In this document: piece after piece, positions 22,701 to 32,012 of the stretch | How positions within the stretch are numbered: position 1 is the first letter of the stretch | Layout of the letters: each line of letters begins with the position of its first letter | Assembly: GCA_030144725.1 (NCBI GenBank) | Contig: JASKMD010000008.1 | Location: forward strand, 18,566,676-18,630,675 | Length of the DNA: 64,000 nt | Source of the DNA: Haematococcus lacustris | Taxonomy: Eukaryota; Chlorophyta; Chlorophyceae; Chlamydomonadales; Haematococcaceae | Reading direction: 5' to 3' | Program-made: the position numbers and the translations under genes | Notes under the pieces: generated by a model | What the model saw: only the letters and a program-made list of their open reading frames with translations | The model's database searches: none | Told to the model about the DNA's origin: nothing

Positions 22701-25700
22701 GAAATGTTCAGTGAGTTGGGGGACTGCTGCTTTTTCAGCAAGTTGGACATGCGCAGTGGCTTCTTTCAGCTGCATATTGCACCAGCTGACCGCATCAAGA
22801 CAGCTTTCTGGTGTGGCAACAAACTGTATCAGTTCAACCGAATGCCATTTGGCCTGCGCAACGCCCCAGCTGAGTACCAGCGTGTCATGGACCGCTGCAT
22901 TGCTGATGCCAGCCTCACCCACTGCTGCAAGGCCTACATTGACGACCTGCTGGTGCACAGCTCTTCCGCTGAGCAACACTTGCAGGATGTTGCAGCAGCC
23001 CTACGGATGCTCCAGGCCAACGGGCTCAAGGCTCACCCAGACAAGAGCCTGTTTGGGGCTGATGTGGTGGAGTATCTGGGCCACAATGTCAGTGCTCACG
23101 GCTTGTCACCCACTGAAGCCAAAGTGGCAGCCATCCGTGCCCTGCCTAGCCCCACCAACCTGCATGAGTTGCGCCAGATCATGGGCTTTCTCAACTACTA
23201 TCGTTGCTTTGTGCCCAACTACTCTGCCATCGCAGCGCCGATCATCCGCCTCACCGGCAAGGGTGTGCCCTGGCAGTGGGAGGAGCAGCAGCAACAGGCC
23301 TTCGCCACCCTTAAGGCAGCCCTGTGCACCCCTGGTCTGGTGTTGCGTCGTGCTGACCCCTCACGACCCTATCTGTTGCACACGGACTGGTCAGCCCTGG
23401 GCTGTGGGGCAGTTTTGGGGCAGGTTGATTCAGCAGGGCAGGAGTACATGGTGGCGTGCATCAGCCGCAGCAATAACAAGCATGAGCGGCAGTACAGCTC
23501 TTACCAGGGAGAGATGCTCAGTGCAGTGTGGGCAGTCAAAACTCTACGCGCTTACCTCCATGGCGCTGAGTTCACCCTCATCACTGACCACCAACCCTTG
23601 ACCTGGCTGATGACCAATCCCAACCTCACAGGCCACCATGCGCGCTGGGCTCTCAGCCTGCAAGACTACTCCTTCGTCATCCAGCACCGCCCTGGCATCA
23701 AGCACCAGAATGCTGACGTGCTATCCCGCTGGCCGTTACCATGTGACGACGACGGCACCGGCGCTCGCTTGGACCCTGACCAGCCAGCGGCAGCCCTGGC
23801 TTCCTTCCCACCTACGGCTGCGCCTCTTGACTCTGTGGTACAGTCCTGCGCGAGCTACTGGCCCTTTGATGCTGACTATGCTACGCACCCTGCTGACCTG
23901 CTGTTGGGCAACCTTGGGGGCGAACTGGATGCCACCTGCCATGCTCCAGCTCCCATCACCACCTATGCTACCGCAGCGCTGCAACAATTGCAACACACAG
24001 CAGCTGCCATGCTCAGTCGTGCAGCTAGCAGCCTGGCCTGCCTCACACCTGCTGTCACTTGCCTGGGGCTAGCATCAGGCCCTCGAGACACCTTTGGAGT
24101 CGCCCGCCCCGTGCGCCTCAACACCAACCTGGTTGCCAACTCCTTCTTCCCTGCCATTTGCCACAAGGGCGTGGTGCTGCTAGAGCTGTTCGGTGGGCTG
24201 TGTGCTGGTTTGGACATGTGCTTGCGCAATGGCATCAACGTTCACCAGTACATCTACTGTGACACTGACCCAGCGGCTCAGCGTGTTGCGCACCACCGCT
24301 TGGCACACCTGTCTGCCCAATACCCAGCTCAGCTGCCCCCATGCGCCTACGCTGCTGCGTTCACCACCCTTCCATCTGATGTGCGCCATGTCACCACCAA
24401 GCAGCTTGTGCACTGTGGTGCCACAGCTGGCAGGCAGTGGTTAGTGGTGGCAGGCTGGGAATGCCAAGACCTGTCACCTGCTGGCTCCCAGGCCGGCATG
24501 CATGGCCCGCACTCCTCCACTCACACCGCTTGCTTGCGCATCGTGGGCGCACTCCAGCAGCTGCAGCGTAGCCTGCCCCCTGCCTACATGTTTGAAAATG
24601 CTGCTGTACAACACAACTTCATCAGCTCGGCAGTGCGTGGGCAGCTGCAACCACTGTGCCACATGTTTGGCGAACCGCTGTGCTTTGACGCAGCCATGGT
24701 GGGCTCCTATGCCCACCGTGTGCGCAACTACTGGACCAACTTGTGCGACACAGCTGCTGCCGCTTGTGTGCTGGCTCATGCCACCCGTGGTCCCATTCAG
24801 GTGCAGGACATCCTGGATCCTGGTCGCACAGCTCCTCGTGCAACCACGTGGCCCCCCCCACCAGCCTGCCAATGTGAGACTGTGGGCCAGCCACTGCGGG
24901 CACTACCCACCCTGGTGGCCACTCCTGGGTCATACGCCTTCCGATCCGGTGGGCCCGGCCTCATGCTTAACTCTGACGGCACCACCAGTGAGCCTACAGT
25001 GGGTGAGCGTGAGCGTGCGCTTGGGTACGGCACAGGTGCCACAGCTGCTGCCAGGGTAACTCATGCCCAACGCTTCGCCATCCTTGGCCGCTGCATGGAT
25101 GCCTATGCCATGCAGTCCTTGCTGGCAGTAGCACATGCCTTGCATCATCCGCCTGCTGCTGCGGCTCTCGCACAACTCCCACCCAGCCCTGCCTCCTGTG
25201 CTTGCATGCTGGGGGGAAGCTCTGATACCTTGACCACTGAGCATGCAACCCCTGTCGGCAGTGCAGCCTCACCAGCCTGCCTAGCTGCAGCCCTTACCGC
25301 AGCCGCAGAGGAGACGAGTGACATCCACACGGACACGGCAACATTTCACCTCCTGCGCACTGGAGCACACCAGTCAGGCCTTTCAGCCACCGAGCTTCGC
25401 CGTGTGCTGCGCCGCGCCAAAGCCTACCGGTGGGAAGGGGATCAGTTGCGTCGTGTCATGGCTGATGGCAGCACAAAGCTTGTCCCCCCACCTGCTGCCC
25501 GTGACCAGCTTATCACAGCGGTGCACGGCAGCAATGGCCACTTTGGGGTTAGGCGCACCACTTCCATGTTGTTGTACAGCTACTGGTGGCCCGGTGTGCA
25601 CTCTGATGTGGCTCGTGTCCTCAAGTCCTGTCACGTTTGTGATAGGGCCCGGGCCAGCTTCAACTTGCGCGCTGCTCAGCTGTCCCCTCTCCCAGTGGCA

Positions 25701-27197
25701 GGTCTCTTCTACCGTTGGGGTGTGGACCTGGCTGGGCCGCTGCCCCGCACCCATAGAGGCAACGAGTACCTCATGGTGTGCATTGAGCACCTCACCAAGC
25801 ACGTGGAGCTCGTCCCCATCCCTGACCGCCTGGCCAGCACCACGGCGTACCACTTCAACCACCAGGTTCTTGGCCGTTTTGGCGCCAGCGCCGAGGTTGT
25901 GACAGATGGGGGGAGGGAGTTTAAGGGCGAGTTTGCTGATCTGCTCCTGCGCAACCTGATCGATCACCGGGTCACCTCCCCTCATCACCCTCAGGCAGAT
26001 GGGTTAGCAGAGCGGGCGGTGCAAACCTTCAAGAAAGCTCTGCGCAAGCATATTGCTGTGGCTGGTGACCCAGCTGCCTGGGATGAGGCTCTGCCTGCCA
26101 TAGCCTTGGGGTACAGGGTCTCACCCCAGCAAGCCACGCGCTGCAGCCCCTACTCTCTGCTGTATGGTCGTGCACCTGTGCTGCCCCCTGCGGTAGTAGA
26201 GCGCATAGCCTGCCCTGTCAGCTTTGACGACCCAGCGCTGGCAGCAGCTAGTCTCTTGCAGCGCTCAGCTGTGCTCAGCCGTGAAACAGCTGTTGCCATG
26301 GGGAACATCCGCACTGCCCAACATCGTGACACCTTGCGCTACGCCCTAACTCACAACGGCAGTTACAAACCAGCTGCTCGGCAGTTGCACCCAGGCATGT
26401 TTGTGTGGACTCAGCGCCCACAGAGCAGCACCCTGCAGCTCAGCGCTCGGCCAGAGATCTTCCGGGTGGTGTCAGTGAATAGCAACGGGGTGGCTCGCCT
26501 CATGGGCAGGTGTGGGCGGGTCATGGCAGAAAATGTGTGCAACCTTGCCCCCTGCCACCTGCCTGACATTGACCCAACCATTGACCACACCTTGGCTCGC
26601 CCAGCTGCTGACTTCCCCTGCTCAATCTGCAAGTCACCCGCTGACGCCGACCGCTTGCTGCTGTGCGATGGTTGCGGCACTGGCTACCATACCTTCTGCC
26701 TTACCCCGCCGCTGGCTGCTGTGCCTGAGGGCACATGGTTGTGCCCAGCCTGCCATGCTAAGGGCATCAGTGTGCAGCATGTGCAGCAGCGCACCGAAGC
26801 CGTCACCCAACAACCCACGCCTACGCCACTCAGGGAAGTGTTCACAGCCAAGCAAGGCCGGGACAGGGCTGCGTCAGCTCAGCAGTTGCACGGTCGGGTG
26901 GTGTATCAGCCTGCCAGCAAATTGTGGGGGGTTGTGCGCTTCCGGGGCCATCAGTTCCACCCCCATTACTTTGCCGTAGATTGGGTGGATGGCACAGTTA
27001 CCGATGCTGTCAGCCCCACCGTGCTGCGCAACCGCGGCTGGCTGCAGCCGGAAGGCACTGTTCTCTATGCTACACCCACAGCTCAACACCCTGTCCCTGC
27101 TTTACACCCTAATGTGGCTGGCCATGTGCCCAGGCGGTCCTCACGCACCGGGCGAGCCCGGGATACCTCTCAAGGGGATGTCGCCCCTCCGACCTAA
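19599..27197 (+). CDS. Ty3/gypsy-class gag-pol polyprotein with DNA methyltransferase and PHD finger
   Basis: One uninterrupted 2532-residue frame. Gag: a zinc knuckle at C385-x2-C388-x4-Q393-x4-C398 (Gln in place of His). Protease: DSG at 586-588. Reverse transcriptase about 945-1180 with YIDD at 1113-1116. RNase H about 1258-1375 with D1263. Cytosine-5 DNA methyltransferase about 1515-1850: motif I ELFGG at 1529-1533, motif IV WECQD with C1622 as the putative nucleophile, motif VI ENA at 1666-1668, motif VIII RVR at 1707-1709, motif X-like ALGYGTG. Integrase: H1976, H1981, C2011, C2014, then D2043-x59-D2103-x34-E2138. PHD finger (C4HC3) about 2341-2385, CSIC to CPAC, then a possible SH3-like fold. 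The frame is open for about 60 codons upstream of the ATG without another Met. The protease, reverse transcriptase, RNase H, integrase order is Metaviridae-like. Integrity and near-identical termini suggest recent activity. Confidence 0.95.
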   Translation: MAAPAPSRQGFVIQHQLPSAGSVLAPHELERALQCVSSFLTVLCDDLSDDVLPRALAKLPQRAAAYGAFADGCAKPSVVQAYSAAYTALSETQSKDSERCINLLLDLVRQDLSDPVLLKAQVMSLRLGDVGEGGRAETPAALHQRLSPQLISLAKEGSVSKLEALGIYFTALDAHSRHVLHTQAAQFMRRSKEGFLRAATPADDSVEAALLRASAASTQVFNELVGLLKLEQSTARPLGSTSKTVNTGDLVAKVQGGDVMAVRTAQRVVKQLSTALQPAPTLPVHTPARPGLQWCDHHKRMVSHSTAECRLAVAAPASRPVPAASRPLPSAAALPDAHSSLPAMDAATHAQWQQFQQFLAMQASHSHAAAAPVLRAHTAAPRPRCLHCGKEGQNEDRCFIKHPELRPTQWGPTRTMALSTVPEEEISHSFSGCLAGSVGFTDQGSSQPAHAHAAAADRPLSFTPGSATVPRTPARAPEPAEQPCLASLATAVATISNQLAELKQLSLITTEHVAQLQAQMPLALAVKASASPSMAASSTVPCIVGPDLKSNLPYALPFAANPSVAAGLSLADLHGTHHVVPGVMLDSGSAATMLTTTLTQQLQLHQMPCQQRIIQSGGVAFQVLGAVMVEVGLGVGGTHPARSRHRALVVADTPSLPYNALIGTDVFYKHGVQLDLPGRLLSYAPRLASHREPQPRHTMPLFFEFPATSSTELLSLSATPLWACATLPEPASDGGADSGSGHTSASYLGAPGVAPMATSATPGCSHAPSVAEDQPGAEVRGLPPAPRSKPGRGMDRPQLPTRTPKHQRLGAAAARRRSKRESPSPSFRQQLAVMFSKGVSMRTLCHTLLLLLCTLVHGTLPSALPPATSLFSGSTISSTLPDGQQHLPPDVRFTKHAKGMLFGNHPGMLATQRAALQSLVEAHDNAFSYSLSDLPGYHGPRPPFTIPLTTTEPVRSPPRRYSPIERQICTDKTAELQAAGIVSPVEGPCNYAAAPVLPAKKDVHGNWTEKRFAIDFRQLNAATQPDIYGLPRPEEMFSELGDCCFFSKLDMRSGFFQLHIAPADRIKTAFWCGNKLYQFNRMPFGLRNAPAEYQRVMDRCIADASLTHCCKAYIDDLLVHSSSAEQHLQDVAAALRMLQANGLKAHPDKSLFGADVVEYLGHNVSAHGLSPTEAKVAAIRALPSPTNLHELRQIMGFLNYYRCFVPNYSAIAAPIIRLTGKGVPWQWEEQQQQAFATLKAALCTPGLVLRRADPSRPYLLHTDWSALGCGAVLGQVDSAGQEYMVACISRSNNKHERQYSSYQGEMLSAVWAVKTLRAYLHGAEFTLITDHQPLTWLMTNPNLTGHHARWALSLQDYSFVIQHRPGIKHQNADVLSRWPLPCDDDGTGARLDPDQPAAALASFPPTAAPLDSVVQSCASYWPFDADYATHPADLLLGNLGGELDATCHAPAPITTYATAALQQLQHTAAAMLSRAASSLACLTPAVTCLGLASGPRDTFGVARPVRLNTNLVANSFFPAICHKGVVLLELFGGLCAGLDMCLRNGINVHQYIYCDTDPAAQRVAHHRLAHLSAQYPAQLPPCAYAAAFTTLPSDVRHVTTKQLVHCGATAGRQWLVVAGWECQDLSPAGSQAGMHGPHSSTHTACLRIVGALQQLQRSLPPAYMFENAAVQHNFISSAVRGQLQPLCHMFGEPLCFDAAMVGSYAHRVRNYWTNLCDTAAAACVLAHATRGPIQVQDILDPGRTAPRATTWPPPPACQCETVGQPLRALPTLVATPGSYAFRSGGPGLMLNSDGTTSEPTVGERERALGYGTGATAAARVTHAQRFAILGRCMDAYAMQSLLAVAHALHHPPAAAALAQLPPSPASCACMLGGSSDTLTTEHATPVGSAASPACLAAALTAAAEETSDIHTDTATFHLLRTGAHQSGLSATELRRVLRRAKAYRWEGDQLRRVMADGSTKLVPPPAARDQLITAVHGSNGHFGVRRTTSMLLYSYWWPGVHSDVARVLKSCHVCDRARASFNLRAAQLSPLPVAGLFYRWGVDLAGPLPRTHRGNEYLMVCIEHLTKHVELVPIPDRLASTTAYHFNHQVLGRFGASAEVVTDGGREFKGEFADLLLRNLIDHRVTSPHHPQADGLAERAVQTFKKALRKHIAVAGDPAAWDEALPAIALGYRVSPQQATRCSPYSLLYGRAPVLPPAVVERIACPVSFDDPALAAASLLQRSAVLSRETAVAMGNIRTAQHRDTLRYALTHNGSYKPAARQLHPGMFVWTQRPQSSTLQLSARPEIFRVVSVNSNGVARLMGRCGRVMAENVCNLAPCHLPDIDPTIDHTLARPAADFPCSICKSPADADRLLLCDGCGTGYHTFCLTPPLAAVPEGTWLCPACHAKGISVQHVQQRTEAVTQQPTPTPLREVFTAKQGRDRAASAQQLHGRVVYQPASKLWGVVRFRGHQFHPHYFAVDWVDGTVTDAVSPTVLRNRGWLQPEGTVLYATPTAQHPVPALHPNVAGHVPRRSSRTGRARDTSQGDVAPPT

Positions 27198-27963
27198 TGG
27201 GCGACTCTCAGCGTGAGTGCCGTTCCAGCAGCCTGAGGTGTACCGTGCTCATGCACTTCCTTGCCTTGCTGCCAGGACATGGTGCATCCGGAGGTGGCTG
27301 CTGGCCTGGAGCTGGCCTGGAGCTGACTTGGCGTGGCACCCCACTACCACATTCTCCGCTTCTCTTCTGATTCCTAGCGCACATCAGCGCCGCCATTTTC
27401 TACCATTGGTGGCACCGGCATGGAGCTTGCTCCTAACCGGCACTGGGGTCGATAAACCCTGGTGACCTCACCTAGGCCTTGCCTTCAGGCCGTACCCCCA
27501 ACACAGCGACAGCCGGGTGGGTGAGGGAAGGCCAGCAGTCTCTGGTCAGCTGGTGAGGGTTTAGTTGGTTTACCCACCAGCCCGGCGGCATGGACAGCTG
27601 CCCAGCGCCGGTTGTAGCCGCGGTTCCCATATAGTCATGCCTCCAGCTTTGTGAACACTAGGGTTTAGGGTTGCCTTACTAGGAGATGATGCTTGCTTGT
27701 GCCTGCTGTCTTGTGTGTATGTCTGTTGTTGCCTGCTGACTCATGTTTGCATCATGTTACACATCCATCTGCCTAAAACTCTCATGTTATCATCACATGC
27801 TACGCTGTCATACAACTCCTGCTTGTTCACCATGCATTTGCACATTCTGATCATCATGCTGTGCCCATGCTGCTTCATTTAGTGCACTGATCGGTGAGAA
27901 CCACCATCTCGTGCACTGGGGGGAATATGCATCAGGTCACAGCGCAGTTATGAGGCGCGACAG
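27198..27963 (+). other. Retroelement 3' non-coding region
   Basis: This 766-bp stretch lies between the gag-pol stop and the right terminal repeat. A G-rich run (GGGGGGAA near 27920) could act as a polypurine tract, though it is 40 bp from the repeat. A single TTTAGGG telomere-like unit occurs near 27663. No ORF is convincing. Confidence 0.5.
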
Positions 27964-28723
27964 CTGTCATGTCCTAATGCGTGTGTCATCATAATGCGTA
28001 ACGACAATTAATCCTGTTGATATGGTTGACAACTAGGTAGCGGTTAAAGGTGTTGATCGACGACGTTAGGAGTTGCGTGTTTTCTTATCTTGCATGGGCG
28101 GCTTGCATAGCCGCGCGTGACCGTTGGTATGCCGCTGCATGTGCTTCACCTGTGCGCTGCCTGCGCGTTGCTGTGCCGCCGAAGCGCTGATGGTTGCATG
28201 ATTGATGCGTCCGTAGGACTGTAGGTATTTAGGGTTACACTCAAGCTGCATCGTCAGCTTGAGATTCCTCAACGCAGTGCTCTGCTAGGTGTTAGTAGTT
28301 GTGCTGGAGGCATCGACAGCTCAAATCGTGTAAGGGAACCGCGGTGATTGCGCCCGTGACTTTCCTGTTCAGTGGCAGCCGTGCTCCTGCAGCATTGCCT
28401 GCTTGCCACTGACGAAAACCTTCTAATCTCAAGCTGCTTCCTCGTCGTTCCGAGCGCCTCCGCGGCCCGCGTCGGGTTCGGGTCGAAGGCACCTTCCAGT
28501 TCCAGGACAACCTCGCGTTTGAGGGCGAAGAGGGCTCACATCCTGCGGACGTCCCTCTGCCGGACAACGACGCCCTCGAGGGCCTCTCACCGCACATGGC
28601 AGCTCCTGCCCCTTCCCGCCAGGGTTTTGTCATTCAGCACCAGCTGCCCTCAGCCGGCAGCGTGCTTGCACCTCATGAGTTGGAGCGTGCTTTGCAGTGT
28701 GTCAGCAGCTTCCTCACAGTCCT
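27964..28723 (+). repeat. Terminal direct repeat of the retroelement, right (760 bp)
   Basis: Right copy of 18967-19726, almost identical, including the first 42 codons of gag. It ends at CAGTCCT and is followed by one A and then the right copy of the 712-bp segment. Confidence 0.88.
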
Positions 28724-28724
28724 A

Positions 28725-29436
28725 ATCGAATAGAGGTCACGAAGGTGGCATGATTCACTCTGTTGCATGGACTGCCTGGGGTTCAGGAGTTGCATTGCCC
28801 CATGTGTCCATGCAGGTGGCTGCGGCCAGTGAAAAGCATGGCAAAGCGTTCCCAAGTCCGGGGCCTGATGTGCTCAACAAGCATCAACAACATCACCAGG
28901 TAAGCACAGACCCAATCCTACAAATGTGCATGACATGAACATATCCCACATGACATGACACATGAATTGACGTCATGCATCCCCCACACCCATGTGCAGG
29001 TTCTATGACCGGGACGTGTCAGCCGCGCTGAACATCCGCCGCTGTGCAGTCGGCCCAGGGCCACGTCCCACTGAGCTGTGCTACTGGACTTACCGCCCAG
29101 CCATGCCAAAGCCAGGCGAGCCAGGCCAGGAGTGGGTGGAGATACCCAACAAGCCCCTGTTGCGCAAGTGGCAGCGCCAGCTGCAGCAATAGCCAGCTAC
29201 AGCTCAAGACAATCCCAAGCAAAAAAAACAATGAACCCCTTACAAAGGGGATGTGTGTGGCGCAGGCACAGGCACTGGCACAGGCACACACACTAGAAGG
29301 CTGAGCTGAAGTGGGCATTAGGCACACTGTCAGTAGCCTTTACAATGATGAGCTCGCAGCCCGGTTCGATTCCAACTCATGCTTTATTTGGGAGTAGCAT
29401 GGTACGAAAAGGATATTTAAACATAAACACCCGCCT
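28725..29436. repeat. 712-bp segment, right copy
   Basis: Duplicate of 18257-18968. Here it carries the Tpt1 5' flank without Tpt1, because the retroelement terminal repeat precedes it. After CCCGCCT the sequence becomes unique (AAAGGCATATTG), which should be the original right flank of the insertion site. Confidence 0.93.
28816..29192 (+). pseudogene. Fanzor-like family B fragment (B2)
   Basis: This is the same two C-terminal exons as B1 (28816-28899 and 29000-29192), with RFYDRDVSAALNI and the stop intact. It exists because the 712-bp segment was duplicated and is not an independent insertion. Confidence 0.7.
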
Positions 29437-29560
29437 AAAGGCATATTGTCACCAAATACCAGGCCTAGTGTCATCACAGTGCCATTGCGTCATCAGCTAT
29501 AGGGTTGTTACATCATTAATCACCCACTCTAGCCCACCCACGCCTGCCGCCAGTGTCTCC

Positions 29561-29816
29561 AGCCCCCTCGTCCCGCACTAGGGCTTCCATTTGAGCCGGA
29601 CCAATAGTGGCCACTAGCAGCCACTAGTGGGAATACTAGAGACCAATAGTGGCCCGACGCAAACGGTGTTATTGGGCTGTGTGGAGTAAACCCAGTGCAC
29701 ATGGCACATGAGCGCCTACCACCTACACTATTGCCTGACCCGTTAGGGCTATTGTGTAGAGTTGGCATGACAAAACATGCACTAATGTAAGCTGATGACA
29801 GCTCAAGAATGGGGCA
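29561..29816 (-). ncRNA. Conserved 3' block of Fanzor copy A2, candidate guide-RNA region
   Basis: This block directly follows the family A stop codon on the minus strand and is conserved in copy A4 (39206-39463) and partly in A3 (12690-12816), although it does not code. It contains inverted repeats around CCAATAGTGG, GGCCACTAGC and CCACTAGTGG (29608-29655) and the constant string CCTACCACCTACACTATTGCCTG-like segment near 29716. Known biology: the guide RNAs of Fanzor and TnpB nucleases overlap the 3' end and downstream flank of their genes. Assigning that role here is inference. It could instead be only the 3' untranslated region and transposon end. Confidence 0.35.
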
Positions 29817-32012
29817 TACACTACTGTGCCAAGCAGGCTGCTGCTCCTGGGCCTTGGGTGGCTTGTCTCGCAGCCGCTTGTACCCCAGGCCTGGGTACTC
29901 CTTGCCCTTGGCTGGCAGCTTCCCCTGCTCTGGCCAGTAGCACAGCTCCAGTGGGCGCCACTTGCTCTCCCCAATACGCTGCATGTTCAGCGCTGCATTG
30001 CAGTCCCTGTCCAGCCACCTGCCTGGCTGTGGTGCTGGCTTGCCCTCGCCCTTGCCCTTGCCCTTGGTGGGCTGGGTGGGCTCAGCTGCCTGCCCAGCCT
30101 CCATGCGCTTGCTGCGCTTGGCTGGAGGGGGATTGCTGGGCCCAGGCTATGAGGCTGCTAGCTGTGTGGCTGCCTGGCCTAGGGCCTGTGGGGGCTTGCG
30201 TGGGGCCACTGCCGGGCACCACATCATGCCCCTCACTGGCTGGTCACGCCGCTGGCTCCATGCTGGGCGCACAAGGTGCTGTTCCACCTGCCCTGCTGGT
30301 GGCTTCCAGCCTGCTGGCCTTGTGGCACTGAGTGTGTTCAGCTCCTCCTCACATGGCTGCTTGCCATTCACTGCTGAGCTGACCCGGCTGGTGCGGTGCT
30401 CATCCACAAGCACCACCCTGCCTCGACACTGGCATGCGCCCCTGGGCCTGCACACCACCTTGCAGCAGGCACACAACACCGCAGTTCCTCTAAGGCGTCA
30501 ACAACACAGCGGCACATGGCGTTCGGCTGACATCAGCACCCCACCCTCCCTGGGTGCCAATGCTAGCTGCTCCAAAGAACACCGCCAGCTGCTTGGCATG
30601 CCCATGGCGCTTCATTGACACCTCCGCCATGTCCTCCTCCAACTGCAGCCATGCACACAAGGCACACACATGGTGGCTGACATGGTGGCACCAGGTTAGG
30701 CATTGCACAGTCAACTACTCTTTCACTTCATGCCTAATTCACCACCTCCCAGTCCCTTACCCTCCCTCCCATGGACACCTCCCACCACCTCTCAATCCCT
30801 TACCCTCCCTCCCACCCACCCACCCTCGCCTTCTTGAAGAACTGCTCCAGTGCCCGGTCCTGGGCTCCGTACAGCCTCAGCCGCTGCCGTGCCCACTTGG
30901 GGTCCAGGTACACCTCCCACACCGCATCCCAGGTGGCCAGGGTGACGGTGATGTGCTTCAGGTTAGCCACTAGGGAGGTGCCGGCTGAACTTGCTGCTGC
31001 AAAGTGCTGGAGGTGGGGCTTGATTGGTGCTAGCCACCGCTCAGTGTCACGGCGGGCAATGTTCAAGCCGCTGGCATGCATCACCTGGCCCTTGGTCAGC
31101 TTCCACCGGGCCAGCTGGTCAGCTACCAGCAAGCCAGACCTCACGTCCCACACCCCTGAGGCTGCGCTGACTGCCTGGGTGACGCCGGGGTCGATGCCCA
31201 CCCCAATCTGTGTGTCTGGGTCAAACAGGTACTCACGCGTCTCAGGTACGCCCCTGCCTATGTGGGGGAGTCCCACTGCATGGGCCGCTGCTGAAGCTGC
31301 ACTTGGGCGGCTGTTGCTGCTGTTGCTGCTGGCCGCAGGGGGTGGGGCAGGAGGAGGGGGGAGGGGGCGTGTGTAGTGCACGCACACGCCGACACCGTCA
31401 GTGTCCACCGTCCTCTTGAAAGCAAACTCTTTGTTGCGAAGCTTTTTGGTGTCGAACAACCTGGCCCAGTGCTGGCTCAATGCTGGCTCTGAAGTGAATG
31501 CTGCCCGGCTTTCCTTGGTTAGACCCAGCTGCTTGCACACCCCATGCAGCACCCTGCTGTCCACCTTAATGAAGTGAAGGCCCACCCTGGCCATGGGGGT
31601 GAGGGTGAAGGGGGGTTGGGCAGGTCACGGTCCGGGGACCAACCCCACGCCTCTTGCCGCGCTTTGGCTGCCCCGGCACAGGTAGGGTGGGGGGCTGCTG
31701 CCACTGCTCGAGACACCGGTACACATGCACTGCATGGCGCATGCGGCAGGGCAGGGGCAGGGTGTCCTGCAGGGAGCCTTGCTGCTTCATGCCCAGCAGA
31801 CAGTGGTGCTTGTTAGCCTCCTGAACCAAGTCAGCCACAAGCCCCTTGTCCAGGTTGACGGCCTGCGGCTCTGAGCTCTGGGCATTGATGCCATACCCAC
31901 ACGCCATCTTGATGAATAGCTGAGCCTCCTCCCCGCTCCAGCCTAGCCGGGCCCTGGCAGCCTTGGCGTACAGCTTGACAAAGCGCTCTGCAGGTCAGGT
32001 ACAGGTCAGGTA

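Noticed and set aside
21904..23601. 565-codon plus-strand frame inside the retroelement
   Set aside because: Shadow of the gag-pol frame. Its translation is Cys/Ser/Thr-rich with no motifs, while the overlapping frame has RT and RNase H motifs.
25383..25988. 201-codon minus-strand frame opposite the integrase
   Set aside because: Shadow of the integrase domain, with no family resemblance.
27655..27680. Telomere-like TTTAGGG near the retroelement 3' end
   Set aside because: A single unit only, insufficient for an interstitial telomere repeat.
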